Shown here: piece by piece, positions 1 through 8,982 of the stretch
How the letters are laid out: the number at the start of each line of letters is the position of its first letter
Numbering within the stretch: the stretch's first letter is position 1
DNA from: Gillisia sp. UBA3175
Lineage (GTDB): Bacteria; Bacteroidota; Bacteroidia; Flavobacteriales; Flavobacteriaceae
DNA: 64,000 nt
Direction: 5' to 3'
Assembly: GCA_002364325.1 (NCBI GenBank)
Contig: DEXV01000003.1
Location: 124,461 to 188,460, forward strand
Translations under genes and position numbers: made by a program
The notes under the pieces: generated by a model
What the model saw: only the letters and a program-made list of their open reading frames with translations
What the model was told of the DNA's origin: nothing
The model's database searches: none

Positions 1-18
1 CAGCAAGCCTAAATAGAA

Positions 19-38
19 CACTTGCCCGAGGGCAAGTG
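19..38. terminator. Perfect inverted repeat, possible terminator of an upstream gene
   Basis: The arms CACTTGCCC and GGGCAAGTG are perfectly complementary around a GA centre. No strong T-run follows (ATAATTTA), so an intrinsic terminator is only a guess. It may mark the end of the gene to the left of the window, before the first methyltransferase at 103. Confidence 0.3.
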
Positions 39-102
39 ATAATTTACAGAAGGCCAATATCTTAAATCTCGGAGCTGAATTGTAGATTTTGAAAACATTA
101 AA

Positions 103-1032
103 ATGAAATCAAAAATTAAGGATTTATTAAACAAAATGCCCTACATAAAGTTTTTGCAGGACGAAAACAATAAATTAAAAGCACAGTTAAAGGCAGAAAA
201 TGATGTTATGATGTTCCCTCCCGGGCATTATTACTCCCCGATATTTTCTATTCATGAAATAAAAAAACACGAGCAGAGGATTTGGAAGGAAAAGCTGCCA
301 GATGTTATTCCGGGCATATATTTAAACACAAATTATCAACTTCAGTTAATAAGAGATTTAAGCGAATACTTTTCGGAAATGCCTTTTATGGCGCAACCAC
401 AAAATGAGTTGCGCTTTTATTTTGAAAATGATTATTATTCCTATACAGATGGAATCATTTTATATTCCATGATTCGATATTTCAAACCAAAACGTTTAAT
501 AGAAGTCGGATCTGGTTTTTCTTCCGCGCTTATGATGGATACCAATGAACAATTCTTCGATGGTGCCATTCATCTAGAATTTATAGAACCCAATCCCAAA
601 AGGCTTTATTCTCTATTTAAAGAAAGTGATAAAGCAACTATAAAAGTAACCGAAGATTTGGTACAACATATACCAGTATCAAAATTTCAGGAATTGGAAA
701 ATGGGGATATCTTGTTTATAGATAGCTCGCATGTGGCAAAAACGGGAAGTGACCTTAATTATATTTTGTTCGAAATTTTACCAAGTTTAAATAAAGGAGT
801 GCTTATTCATTTTCACGATATTTTTTATCCGTTCGAATATCCAAAAGAATGGGTGTATGGCGGAAGAAATTGGAACGAAAATTATATTTTAAGAGCTTAT
901 TTAATGAATTCCGATTCTTATAAAATTATTTATTTTTCAGATTTTATGCATAAAAAACATCCAGATTCTTTTACAAATATGCCACTATGTTATAAAAATA
1001 CGGGAGGGGCCTTATGGTTGGAAAAAATTTAG
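103..1032 (+). CDS. Class I SAM-dependent methyltransferase, Methyltransf_24-like
   Basis: Likely transfers a methyl group from S-adenosylmethionine to a sugar of the surface glycan; the acceptor is unknown. The SAM-binding glycine loop is visible as LIEVGSGFSSA at about residues 132-142. The acidic motif LFIDSSHVAKTGSD follows near 205-218, and HFHDIFYP near 235-242 gives the His-Asp pair usual in this family. The first 30 residues are lysine-rich and could be a short coiled coil. It begins at ATG 103 and its end overlaps the next glycosyltransferase by 19 bases, which suggests co-transcription. No signal peptide or membrane segment is seen, so it should be cytoplasmic. Confidence 0.8.
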   Translation: MKSKIKDLLNKMPYIKFLQDENNKLKAQLKAENDVMMFPPGHYYSPIFSIHEIKKHEQRIWKEKLPDVIPGIYLNTNYQLQLIRDLSEYFSEMPFMAQPQNELRFYFENDYYSYTDGIILYSMIRYFKPKRLIEVGSGFSSALMMDTNEQFFDGAIHLEFIEPNPKRLYSLFKESDKATIKVTEDLVQHIPVSKFQELENGDILFIDSSHVAKTGSDLNYILFEILPSLNKGVLIHFHDIFYPFEYPKEWVYGGRNWNENYILRAYLMNSDSYKIIYFSDFMHKKHPDSFTNMPLCYKNTGGALWLEKI

Positions 1033-1949
1033 ATAAACCGGATGGAGATATTATTGTGAGTATTTTTATGCTTACGTATAATCAAGAAGAGTATATTGCT
1101 CAAGCTATAGAAGGGGTTATAGCGCAAAAGACAAACTTCAAATATCAGTTAGTTATCGGTGAAGACTTTAGTAGCGATGGAACTAGGGAAATATGCTTAG
1201 ATTTTGCTGAAAAGAATCCGAATAAAATCAAGCTACTTTTAAATAAAAAAAATATTGGTCTAATTGCTAATTATATACAAACTTATGCCCATTGTAAAGG
1301 TAAATATATTGCTATTTGTGATGGAGACGATTATTGGATAGACCCACTTAAGTTACAGAAACAAGTCGATTTTTTAGAAGCTAATCCAGACTATAAGATA
1401 GTCTATACCCATAATAAAAATTTATTTCCATCAGGTAAAGAAAATGAAAGACTTAAAAACCAACAACCTATTTCTACATCATTCAAAGATTTAATATTTA
1501 ATAATTACATACCATCGGTAACCGTATTATTTAAGCGAGAAAGCTTGACAAAAAATATGAAAATGTGGATATTAAAATATCCTTATGGAGATTGGCCCAC
1601 TTATCTTTACGTTTTGAGAAATGGTGGAAAAATTCGTTTCTTAGATGATGTTACCGCAGTTTATCGAAAAGATTTTGGAACTTCTACTGCCTTAAGAAAA
1701 AAAAGAAGTAAGATTGGTGAAATCAATCTTGCTATATTGAAAGATATCTTTGAGGATCCAGAATTTGCCAATAGAAAAGAGTTGATTAAGGCAAGTATAT
1801 TAAATTATAAAACAGGTTTAATGGCTAGCTATAATAAGGACTATCAATTTTTTAGATCATTTTCTATCCTATGCGCTTTGATTTTTGGAGGTAGGTGGAA
1901 TGCCTTAAAAATTTATTTTTACTCTTTAAAAAGTACAATTTTAAGTTAA
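1014..1949 (+). CDS. Glycosyltransferase family 2
   Basis: GT-A fold sugar transferase that should add one residue to the growing glycan from a nucleotide sugar. The N-terminal strand VSIFMLTYNQEEYIAQAIEG (about 15-34) and the metal-binding acidic motif CDGDDYW (about 102-108) are typical of GT2. A C-terminal tail after residue 250 is rich in Tyr/Phe/Leu and may touch the membrane. The ATG start lies inside the 3' end of the preceding methyltransferase, a 19-base overlap. Donor and acceptor cannot be told from sequence. Confidence 0.88.
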   Translation: MVGKNLDKPDGDIIVSIFMLTYNQEEYIAQAIEGVIAQKTNFKYQLVIGEDFSSDGTREICLDFAEKNPNKIKLLLNKKNIGLIANYIQTYAHCKGKYIAICDGDDYWIDPLKLQKQVDFLEANPDYKIVYTHNKNLFPSGKENERLKNQQPISTSFKDLIFNNYIPSVTVLFKRESLTKNMKMWILKYPYGDWPTYLYVLRNGGKIRFLDDVTAVYRKDFGTSTALRKKRSKIGEINLAILKDIFEDPEFANRKELIKASILNYKTGLMASYNKDYQFFRSFSILCALIFGGRWNALKIYFYSLKSTILS

Positions 1950-1953
1950 AAAA

Positions 1954-2709
1954 TTGAGACGAAATTTTAATTATTTTTTTGCAAATTTGAAATTTAGATT
2001 ATATAATCTGAAAAATGCACTTTTTAACAATGTAGTTAGGAAGCAAAATAATAATTATAAATGTATTCCAATAATTATTATTAGTTATAATCAGCTCTGC
2101 CATTTAAGAAATTTAATAGACTATTTGAGGAATTCAGGATATAGAAATATTGTAGTGATAGATAATAATTCCTCCTACAAGCCTTTATTGGATTATTTAA
2201 ATAAACTAAATAAAGATATTATAGTTCATAGATTAAATAAGAATTATGGATATCGGGTGTTTTGGAATAGAATCGATATTTTTTCAAAATATACTAAAGG
2301 CTTCTATGCAATTACCGATCCCGACATATTACCTACTAAGGATTGTCCAGAAGATTTTTTAAAACATTTCAAAAAAATTCTTAAACACAATTCTCAAATC
2401 GATAAAGTTGGATTTAGTTTAGAACTTAATAATATACCGAACACTAATCCCCTGAAAGATGAAATTTTGAACTGGGAAAATAAGTATTGGCAAAAAACTG
2501 ATAAAAAGGGTAACTTCCTTGCCGAAATAGATACTACTTTTGCACTTTATAGACCAGGAAGGCCATTTGTGAGTTATAAGGGAATTAGGACTAAATATCC
2601 TTATAGTGCTCATCACAAAGGTTGGGAAATTGATGCCAATAATTTAACCGAAGAACAAAAGTATTATTTGGAAACGGCAAATAGTTCTAGTTCATGGAAT
2701 AAGAAATAA
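1954..2709 (+). CDS. GT2-like glycosyltransferase (short), TTG start
   Basis: A 251-residue GT-A-like protein. The opening strand IPIIIISYNQLCHLRNLIDY (about 39-58), VVIDNNSS (about 70-77) and the metal-site-like ITDPDILP (about 112-119) fit a glycosyltransferase. It is shorter than most GT2 enzymes because almost nothing follows the catalytic core. The frame begins at TTG 1954, four bases after the previous stop, and no ATG lies near the N-terminus, so TTG is the probable start. It is probably part of the glycan assembly line. The sugar is unknown. Confidence 0.75.
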   Translation: MRRNFNYFFANLKFRLYNLKNALFNNVVRKQNNNYKCIPIIIISYNQLCHLRNLIDYLRNSGYRNIVVIDNNSSYKPLLDYLNKLNKDIIVHRLNKNYGYRVFWNRIDIFSKYTKGFYAITDPDILPTKDCPEDFLKHFKKILKHNSQIDKVGFSLELNNIPNTNPLKDEILNWENKYWQKTDKKGNFLAEIDTTFALYRPGRPFVSYKGIRTKYPYSAHHKGWEIDANNLTEEQKYYLETANSSSSWNKK

Positions 2710-2740
2710 ATAACAGAAATAATTTATCAATAGCGAATTG

Positions 2741-3426
2741 ATGCTGAAAAAATTAGGTAAAAAAATCATTTCAAAAAATGCAAAGAATTGGTTCTATGAT
2801 TTTTATTCTGAACTTATAAGGGAAAACCATCGTGAAAAATCTCTGATGAGGGAACAAGAAATCCAGGCTGTTGAACTAGAAGAGAAGCATCTTAAAAACC
2901 TTATATTCCTTCCCAATAGGTTGAGTTTACTTGAAAAATTATCGAAAGGTGGAACCGTCGAAATTGGTGTTGATACTGGGAGTTTTTCAAAATTAATATT
3001 AGAGTACAACAAACCAAAAAAAAAACATTTAATTGATACTTGGGATTCCCAAAGATATAATCAGTATAAAAAAAATATAGTAGGAGAAAAATTTAAAAAA
3101 GAAATTGCTTCAGGCCTAGTTGAAATAAATTTAGGATATTCCACCAAGGTGGCTTCCCATTTTAAAGATGATTATTTTGACTGAATATATATTGATACCG
3201 ATCATAGTTATGGGACTACCCGAAATGAACTGAATTTATATTGCTCAAAGCTTAAAAAAGGTGGTATTATTGCTGGACATGATTATGAAGTTGGCCATTG
3301 GAATAGTATGGTGAAATTTGGGGTGATAGAGGCAGTACATGAATTTAGGTGGTCCATAATTGGGAATTTATTTATTTAACCATGGAGAACCGCTCTCATA
3401 ACAATCTTGCCATCCGAAAGTTATAA
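2741..3426 (+). pseudogene. Broken class I SAM methyltransferase (nonsense plus frameshift)
   Basis: The intact part opens at ATG 2741 and shows GGTVEIGVDTGSFSKLILEY as a SAM loop. TGA at 3182-3184 interrupts the sequence exactly where a Trp is expected: ...DDYFD-stop-IYIDTDHSYG. The same frame then continues for 64 codons through KKGGIIAGHDYEVG. A second lesion, loss of one base near 3345-3350, shifts the frame; after it the sequence WEFIYLTMENRSHNNLAIRK runs to a stop at 3424-3426. IYID-DHSY, GGIIAGHDY and a YLT-containing tail are family hallmarks, so the whole stretch is one former gene of about 228 codons. A shorter product of 147 residues would lack the catalytic half. Confidence 0.8.
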
Positions 3427-3464
3427 TTTTATTGATTTCACCAAAACATACTGAAAGCAGAAAA

Positions 3465-4739
3465 ATGAGTGTTATTTTAAAAGCTGAAAACATTTCTAAA
3501 CAATACCGCTTGGGTACGGTAGGCACCGGCACATTAACTCATGATTTCAACCGTTGGTGGCATCAAATGAGGGGAAAAGAAGATCCTTATCTAAAGATAG
3601 GGGCTGTAAACGATCGTGCTGGCAAAGCAACCGAAGACTATGTTTGGGCTCTACGGGATATAGATTTTGAAGTTAGAACAGGTGAAGTTTTAGGGATTAT
3701 AGGCAAAAATGGTGCTGGGAAATCCACATTGCTAAAAATATTATCTCGGGTTACCTCTCCAACCACTGGGAGTATTAAAACTAAGGGTAGAATTGCATCG
3801 CTTTTAGAAGTAGGTACTGGTTTTCATGGAGAACTCACGGGAAGAGAAAATATCTTTATGAACGGGGCAGTATTAGGGATGAGTAAAATTGAAATTAAAA
3901 ATAAATTGGATGAGATTATAGCTTTTTCTGGCTGCGAGCGATATATAGACACACCGGTTAAACGTTATAGTAGTGGGATGACGGTTAGGTTGGGTTTTGC
4001 CGTGGCTGCCCATTTAGAACCTGAAATTTTGGTGGTGGATGAAGTGCTGGCCGTTGGCGATGCCGAGTTTCAGAAAAAAGCCATAGGTAAAATGAAGGAT
4101 TTATCACAAGGCGAAGGAAGGACGGTACTGTTTGTTAGCCACAATATGATTAGTATTAAAAACCTATGTACCCGATGTGTTTTACTTGAAGATGGTACTA
4201 TGGCGGCTTCAGGAAATGTGGAAGATGTAATAGATCAATATTTGTCTAGTGCGAGGCATATAAGCAGGAAAGAAACAAAAATAACCAATAAGCATCGTCG
4301 TGGAGAAACCTCAAAACAGATAGAGTTAACAAATGTACGAGCTATAGAAAAACATAATCTTGTTAGAGGAGAACTTATTTTTGAAATCGATTTGAAACGC
4401 AATGTGAAAGTTAAAAAACCAGTTATGCTAACAGGTACTATTTGTAATAATAAAGATATGGCCCTAGGGTCTTTCTTTTCGAAATCTTTCCAAATGGAAA
4501 AAGAAAATCAACAACTAAAACTTTCCATTTTAAATCATAATTTATCTGTTGGAGAATATTATCTACACTTTTCTATTTCCAAAGGCTCTTTAGAAGAAGG
4601 AAATATTGAAGTGCTGGATCATGCCTATGAAGCCATTGCTTTTGAAATCTATAATGAAGGTTTTGAAAATGATTATTTAGTGCGGTGGAACATGTATTGG
4701 GGGGATGTTTTTTTTCAATCTGATGTTAAGCTCACATAG
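3465..4739 (+). CDS. wzt: Polysaccharide ABC transporter ATP-binding protein, Wzt-like
   Basis: ATPase of an ABC-2 type exporter that moves lipid-linked O-antigen or teichoic-type glycan across the inner membrane. Walker A IGKNGAGKST (about 79-88), the Q-loop region, the signature YSSGMTVRLGFA (about 168-179) and Walker B ILVVDEVLAVGD (about 188-199) are all intact. Residues after about 270 form the extra beta-rich domain that in Wzt proteins binds the modified glycan end. I prefer ATG 3465 (MSVILKAENISKQY) to an upstream TTG at 3432, because homologous ATPases start close to this motif. The permease partner Wzm is not in the window and may lie upstream. 424 residues. Confidence 0.9.
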   Translation: MSVILKAENISKQYRLGTVGTGTLTHDFNRWWHQMRGKEDPYLKIGAVNDRAGKATEDYVWALRDIDFEVRTGEVLGIIGKNGAGKSTLLKILSRVTSPTTGSIKTKGRIASLLEVGTGFHGELTGRENIFMNGAVLGMSKIEIKNKLDEIIAFSGCERYIDTPVKRYSSGMTVRLGFAVAAHLEPEILVVDEVLAVGDAEFQKKAIGKMKDLSQGEGRTVLFVSHNMISIKNLCTRCVLLEDGTMAASGNVEDVIDQYLSSARHISRKETKITNKHRRGETSKQIELTNVRAIEKHNLVRGELIFEIDLKRNVKVKKPVMLTGTICNNKDMALGSFFSKSFQMEKENQQLKLSILNHNLSVGEYYLHFSISKGSLEEGNIEVLDHAYEAIAFEIYNEGFENDYLVRWNMYWGDVFFQSDVKLT

Positions 4740-4757
4740 CACCAAATACATATAAAA

Positions 4758-5462
4758 ATGAATAGATTTATTCTTCTCCAGAGATTAATTGATAAATACA
4801 ATTTCAAAACATATTTGGAAATTGGAACTTTTCACGGTCGCTCTTTTTTTCCTTTAAAATGTAAAAGTAAAATTGCGGTAGATCCAGATTTTCGATTTTC
4901 AGATAAGGATAAAAGAGAATGGAAATTAAAGAACTTATGTAATTTTCGTAATCGCTATTTTGAAAAAACTAGTGATAATTTCTTTAAAGAAGATAAAGAT
5001 TTTTTAAATAATTTCGGTAAAATCGATCTTATATTTATTGATGGATTGCACACTTTTCGTGCTAGTTTAAATGATGCATTAAACTCCTTGAAATATATTT
5101 CTGTGTGTGGTTTTATTGTGATGCATGACTGCTATCCGCCTCATAAAGCAGCTGCAACACCTGCAAGTTCTTTAGACGATGCCGAAGAGATGAATTTAGA
5201 TGGCTGGACAGGTGAATGGTGTGGAGACGTTTGGAAAACAATTGTTTATTTAAAAGAAAAATATGGGAATAGTTTGAAAGTAAATACACTCAATGCAGAT
5301 TATGGTCTGGGTATAATTCAAATGGAAAACTCCAATTTCGATTTAGAAATAGATCAGGAGTTATTCGATAGAATTACTCAAATGAAATATGAAGAGGTTA
5401 CTGATAAATTCAATGAACTATTAAACCTGAAAGAGGTTAATGAATTGGAACTAATTTTATAA
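4758..5462 (+). CDS. Class I SAM methyltransferase, Methyltransf_24-like
   Basis: 234-residue putative sugar methyltransferase. The SAM loop is YLEIGTFHGRSFF (about 19-31), followed by AVDPDF for the acidic ribose contact. The motif LIFIDGLHTFRASLNDALNS and the later VMHDCYPP are shared with the minus-strand gene at 20533-21309, which makes the two distant paralogues. The gene follows the Wzt ATPase by 18 bases. In several Wzt systems a methyltransferase caps the chain and its product is read by the Wzt C-terminal domain. That role is possible here but is inference. Confidence 0.8.
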   Translation: MNRFILLQRLIDKYNFKTYLEIGTFHGRSFFPLKCKSKIAVDPDFRFSDKDKREWKLKNLCNFRNRYFEKTSDNFFKEDKDFLNNFGKIDLIFIDGLHTFRASLNDALNSLKYISVCGFIVMHDCYPPHKAAATPASSLDDAEEMNLDGWTGEWCGDVWKTIVYLKEKYGNSLKVNTLNADYGLGIIQMENSNFDLEIDQELFDRITQMKYEEVTDKFNELLNLKEVNELELIL

Positions 5463-5492
5463 TAGGATTTTATTTAAGAAATTAAACTTTTT

Positions 5493-6434
5493 ATGCTCGC
5501 CATTGTAATCCCATTTTATAAAATTGAATTTTTTAAAGAATGTCTAGAATCCTTGGCGACTCAAACACATCAAGGTTTTAATCTATATATAGGTAACGAT
5601 TTTTCGCCAGATGATCCAAGCGAATTAATTTCAGAATTTAGAGAGCGATTAACTTTGACCTATAAAGTATTTGAGAAAAATCTAGGGAGTATTTCACTTA
5701 CACAACATTGGGATAGGTGTATCAAAATGACTAGGGAAGAAGAATGGGTTATGATATTGGGCGATGACGATGTACTGGAGCAATATGTGGTAGAAGAGTT
5801 TTACAAGAATTATTCGGATATTAATGTAAAAGTGAATGTTATTCGTTTTGCTACGTTAATTATAGATGAAAATACTCAAAAGACTTCAAAAGTATTTACC
5901 CACCCACAATGGGAAATGCCCGGAGATTCTGCTTTTAGAAGAATTTGCGCGCATACCCGAAGTTCCCTTTCAGAACATATATTTAAGAAAGAAGTCTATA
6001 AAAAACATGGGTTTTATAATTTCCCCTTGGCTTGGCATAGTGACGACCGGGCCTGGCTGGAATTTACAGAAGGAAAGCACATATTTACCATTAATGAAGC
6101 AATCGTATATATTAGAAATTCTGCACTAAACATTTCTGGGAAGACCGATAACGAGGAAGAAAAATATACTGCGAGTTTAGCATATTATAGGTACTTGCTT
6201 CAAAAACAATTGCATCAGTTTACAAAACCTCAAAAATTGGAGGTTGCCAGAAAGCATATTCTTTTGGTACAAAAATCGAGACCTGTAAATTTCGCAGAAT
6301 GGATTAGAGTTTCGAAAATTTATATTTTAAACGCTGATCAAAAGGCATATTTGCATATTTTAAGACTTTTGTATTACAGACTTAAAGTGGTGTTGGAAAG
6401 GAAACATATTAAAGATTATAAAAAAAATCATTGA
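5493..6434 (+). CDS. Glycosyltransferase family 2
   Basis: 313-residue GT-A transferase. It opens directly with MLAIVIPFYKIEFFKECLES, the first Rossmann strand and helix of GT2. The acidic metal-binding motif MILGDDDVLEQY lies at about 88-99, and an aromatic-rich C-terminal helix region follows residue 230. Thirty bases separate it from the methyltransferase upstream, and 151 AT-rich bases separate it from the MBOAT gene downstream, so it may end a transcription unit. Sugar specificity is unknown. Confidence 0.88.
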   Translation: MLAIVIPFYKIEFFKECLESLATQTHQGFNLYIGNDFSPDDPSELISEFRERLTLTYKVFEKNLGSISLTQHWDRCIKMTREEEWVMILGDDDVLEQYVVEEFYKNYSDINVKVNVIRFATLIIDENTQKTSKVFTHPQWEMPGDSAFRRICAHTRSSLSEHIFKKEVYKKHGFYNFPLAWHSDDRAWLEFTEGKHIFTINEAIVYIRNSALNISGKTDNEEEKYTASLAYYRYLLQKQLHQFTKPQKLEVARKHILLVQKSRPVNFAEWIRVSKIYILNADQKAYLHILRLLYYRLKVVLERKHIKDYKKNH

Positions 6435-6585
6435 GAAAGGAAGAAAGTTATTTTCAATTTTTTTTCTAAACACAACAAAGATTAAGTTTCAAGTATTTTT
6501 TTATTTATAGAACCATTATATTTTTATAAAAATAATTTCGATATGTTTTTTAACAAATAATTACTTTCAAGAAAATTAAAATTTA

Positions 6586-8037
6586 ATGTTATTTAATTCC
6601 TTAGATTTTGCCATTTTTCTTCCTATTGTTTTTGTTTTATATTGGATAGTTCTTGATAAAAAAATAAGATTTCAAAATATATTATTACTTATTGCTAGCT
6701 ATGTTTTTTATGGCTGGTGGGATGAGAAATTCTTATTATTAATTATACTTAGTACACTTGTAGATTTTTTTGTAGGACTCCAGTTGAGTACACAGGAAAA
6801 TAATACCAAAAGAAGATTATTACTCTGGACGAGTATTCTTTTTAATTTGGGATTGTTAAGTTTTTTCAAATACTCCAATTTTTTCATTGATAATTTTAGG
6901 GAAGCATTTAGTTTCATGGGGTATCAGTTTAATACATGGTCCTTGAAAATCATCCTGCCTGTAGGAATAAGTTTTTATACTTTTCAAACTCTTAGCTATA
7001 CTATAGATGTATATAGAAAGAATATTTCACCTACAAAAAATTTCATTGTTTTTGCAAGTTTTGTAAGCTTTTTTCCCCAGTTAGTTGCTGGTCCTATTGA
7101 GAGAGCTAAAAGTTTACTTCCTCAGTTTTCGAAAAAAAGAATTTTCAATTATAACCAAGCTTCTGAAGGCTTAAAACAAATTTTATGGGGTTTATTTAAA
7201 AAAATTGTAATCGCAGATAATTGTGCCGAATATGTGAATATAGTATTCGATAATCCTTCTCATCATGATGCAAGTGTATTAATGCTAGGAGCCATATTGT
7301 TTGCCTTTCAGATTTACGGTGATTTTTCCGGATATTCAGATATAGCTATAGGAAGTGCTAAACTATTTGGATTTAAATTAATGCAAAATTTTGCGTATCC
7401 ATATTTCTCAAGAAATATAGCTGAATTTTGGAGAAGGTGGCATATTTCCCTTTCAACTTGGTTTAGAGACTATGTTTATATTCCATTAGGTGGAAGTAAG
7501 GGCAATAAACTTTCGCAGATTAGAAATGTTTTTATAATTTTTATCCTCAGCGGTTTTTGGCACGGAGCTAATTGGACTTTTATTTTTTGGGGTTTTTTAA
7601 ATGCATTGTTCTTTCTTCCTTTATTGTTAACTAAAAGAAATAGATTACATCTAGATAGTATTCATTCACACGGTTTTATATCGATGGTGAATAATTTTTT
7701 TAAAATTAGTGCTACTTTTTTTGTAACTGTTATTGCTTGGATATTTTTTAGGGCTGATAATTTATCGAATGCCTTTCAATATATTTATAATTTAGCGAGT
7801 CCGAGTATTTTTACAATTCCCAAATTAGATACCACTATCGCAACCAAAATATTATTGTTGTTTATTTTATTCATGCTTATAATAGAGTGGATCTCCAGAA
7901 AAAAGGAATTTGGTTTATCACGAATATTTCAAAATCAACCACAAATTTTAAGATGGGTATTTTATTCGTTGATCATATGCTTAATAGGATTATTTATGCC
8001 AACTAAAGAATCACCATTTATATATTTTCAATTTTAA
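6586..8037 (+). CDS. MBOAT family membrane-bound O-acyltransferase (AlgI-like)
   Basis: Polytopic inner-membrane enzyme expected to hand acyl groups from the cytoplasm to glycan or a carrier protein outside. Around ten hydrophobic segments are visible. AFWRRWHISLSTWFRDY-like residues (EFWRRWHISLSTWFRDYVYI region, about 283-302) and the catalytic His motif GFWHGANWTFIFWG (about 324-337) are classic MBOAT signatures. At 483 residues it matches AlgI/DltB-class length. The stop TAA is followed immediately by the ATG of an SGNH-like gene, a pairing known from AlgI-AlgJ/AlgX and DltB-DltD. Together they suggest O-acetylation or another acylation of the glycan. Confidence 0.92.
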   Translation: MLFNSLDFAIFLPIVFVLYWIVLDKKIRFQNILLLIASYVFYGWWDEKFLLLIILSTLVDFFVGLQLSTQENNTKRRLLLWTSILFNLGLLSFFKYSNFFIDNFREAFSFMGYQFNTWSLKIILPVGISFYTFQTLSYTIDVYRKNISPTKNFIVFASFVSFFPQLVAGPIERAKSLLPQFSKKRIFNYNQASEGLKQILWGLFKKIVIADNCAEYVNIVFDNPSHHDASVLMLGAILFAFQIYGDFSGYSDIAIGSAKLFGFKLMQNFAYPYFSRNIAEFWRRWHISLSTWFRDYVYIPLGGSKGNKLSQIRNVFIIFILSGFWHGANWTFIFWGFLNALFFLPLLLTKRNRLHLDSIHSHGFISMVNNFFKISATFFVTVIAWIFFRADNLSNAFQYIYNLASPSIFTIPKLDTTIATKILLLFILFMLIIEWISRKKEFGLSRIFQNQPQILRWVFYSLIICLIGLFMPTKESPFIYFQF

Positions 8038-8976
8038 ATGAAGAAATTCCTTGTTAAAATAGTATCCTTCTTACTCATTTGTTCGCTCATATATTGTAGT
8101 GTTATTTATAGTGTAGGAAACTCTATTGAGGGACAATCGGCATTTAATATCCAATACATGCGGGGTAGTTCTGGACATACTTATTCGAGATTGGAAGATG
8201 CAAAAGTAGTGAGAGATTTAGACATTCTTTTTATAGGTACTTCTTTAACTTTTAGGGGTTATGATACACGCATATTTGATCAAGAAGGTATTAAATCATT
8301 TAACTTAGGAACTGCAGGAGAAACACCACAACAATCAGAATATTTATTAAAAAAACACCTTAAAAATATAAGCCCCAAATTGGTGATTTATGAAATAAAC
8401 CCGGAGTGGTTTGGGAACAATGGATCTGGCTCTGCAATAGATATTATCTCTAATATGAAATTTTTAGATTTAGCTTCATTAAGAATGGCAGTCATTACTC
8501 ATGATATTCAAGTTTTTAATACATATGTATATTCGTTAATGACATCTATTTTAGATAATGAGAATTATTTAGAACTAAATGAAAAAAATGGGCAAATTTA
8601 CATTAAGAATGGAGGATTTGTAGAAAGCCCATTAAAAATGTATCATCCTGAATCATTTGGAATTAAAAGGTTAAAAATTAAAGATCAACAGTTGTCGGCT
8701 TTTGAGAGGAGTTTAAATTTTTTAAAGGATAAAAATATTTCAGTAATTTTAGTGAGACCACCTATTACCCAGACGCTTTATACTTCTTTTAGTAATAACA
8801 ATAAGATTGATAAGTTGTTTTCTTCTTATGGAGAATATTATAATTTTAATAAAAGAATTAAATTAAACGACTCACTACATTTTAGTGATGCTAGACATCT
8901 TAATCAAGATGGTGTAATTACATATAATAATTTTTTTATTGAATTTTTAAAGAAGGAAAAAATTATTTATAATTAA
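8038..8976 (+). CDS. SGNH-hydrolase-like periplasmic acyltransferase partner of MBOAT
   Basis: 312 residues beginning with a membrane anchor (VKIVSFLLICSLIYCSVIYS), so the body is probably periplasmic. ILFIGTSLTFRGYD (about 63-76) carries the nucleophile Ser in a GTS variant of the SGNH GDS box, and SDARHLNQDG near 280-289 supplies the Asp-x-x-His pair. These match the catalytic Ser-His-Asp set of AlgJ/AlgX/DltD-type proteins. It abuts the MBOAT gene with no spacing (TAA|ATG), supporting a two-component acyl-transfer system. The exact acceptor sugar is unknown, and overall similarity to any named family is only partial. Confidence 0.72.
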   Translation: MKKFLVKIVSFLLICSLIYCSVIYSVGNSIEGQSAFNIQYMRGSSGHTYSRLEDAKVVRDLDILFIGTSLTFRGYDTRIFDQEGIKSFNLGTAGETPQQSEYLLKKHLKNISPKLVIYEINPEWFGNNGSGSAIDIISNMKFLDLASLRMAVITHDIQVFNTYVYSLMTSILDNENYLELNEKNGQIYIKNGGFVESPLKMYHPESFGIKRLKIKDQQLSAFERSLNFLKDKNISVILVRPPITQTLYTSFSNNNKIDKLFSSYGEYYNFNKRIKLNDSLHFSDARHLNQDGVITYNNFFIEFLKKEKIIYN

Positions 8977-8982
8977 TATTTA

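Noticed and set aside
2738..3184. Short intact methyltransferase of 148 residues
   Set aside because: The coding sequence clearly continues after the TGA with family motifs, so this is the front part of a broken gene and not a complete small protein.
3182..3184. TGA read as Trp or selenocysteine
   Set aside because: Other genes in the window end in TGA as a normal stop, no SECIS-like hairpin is apparent after it, and the same gene also carries a frameshift.
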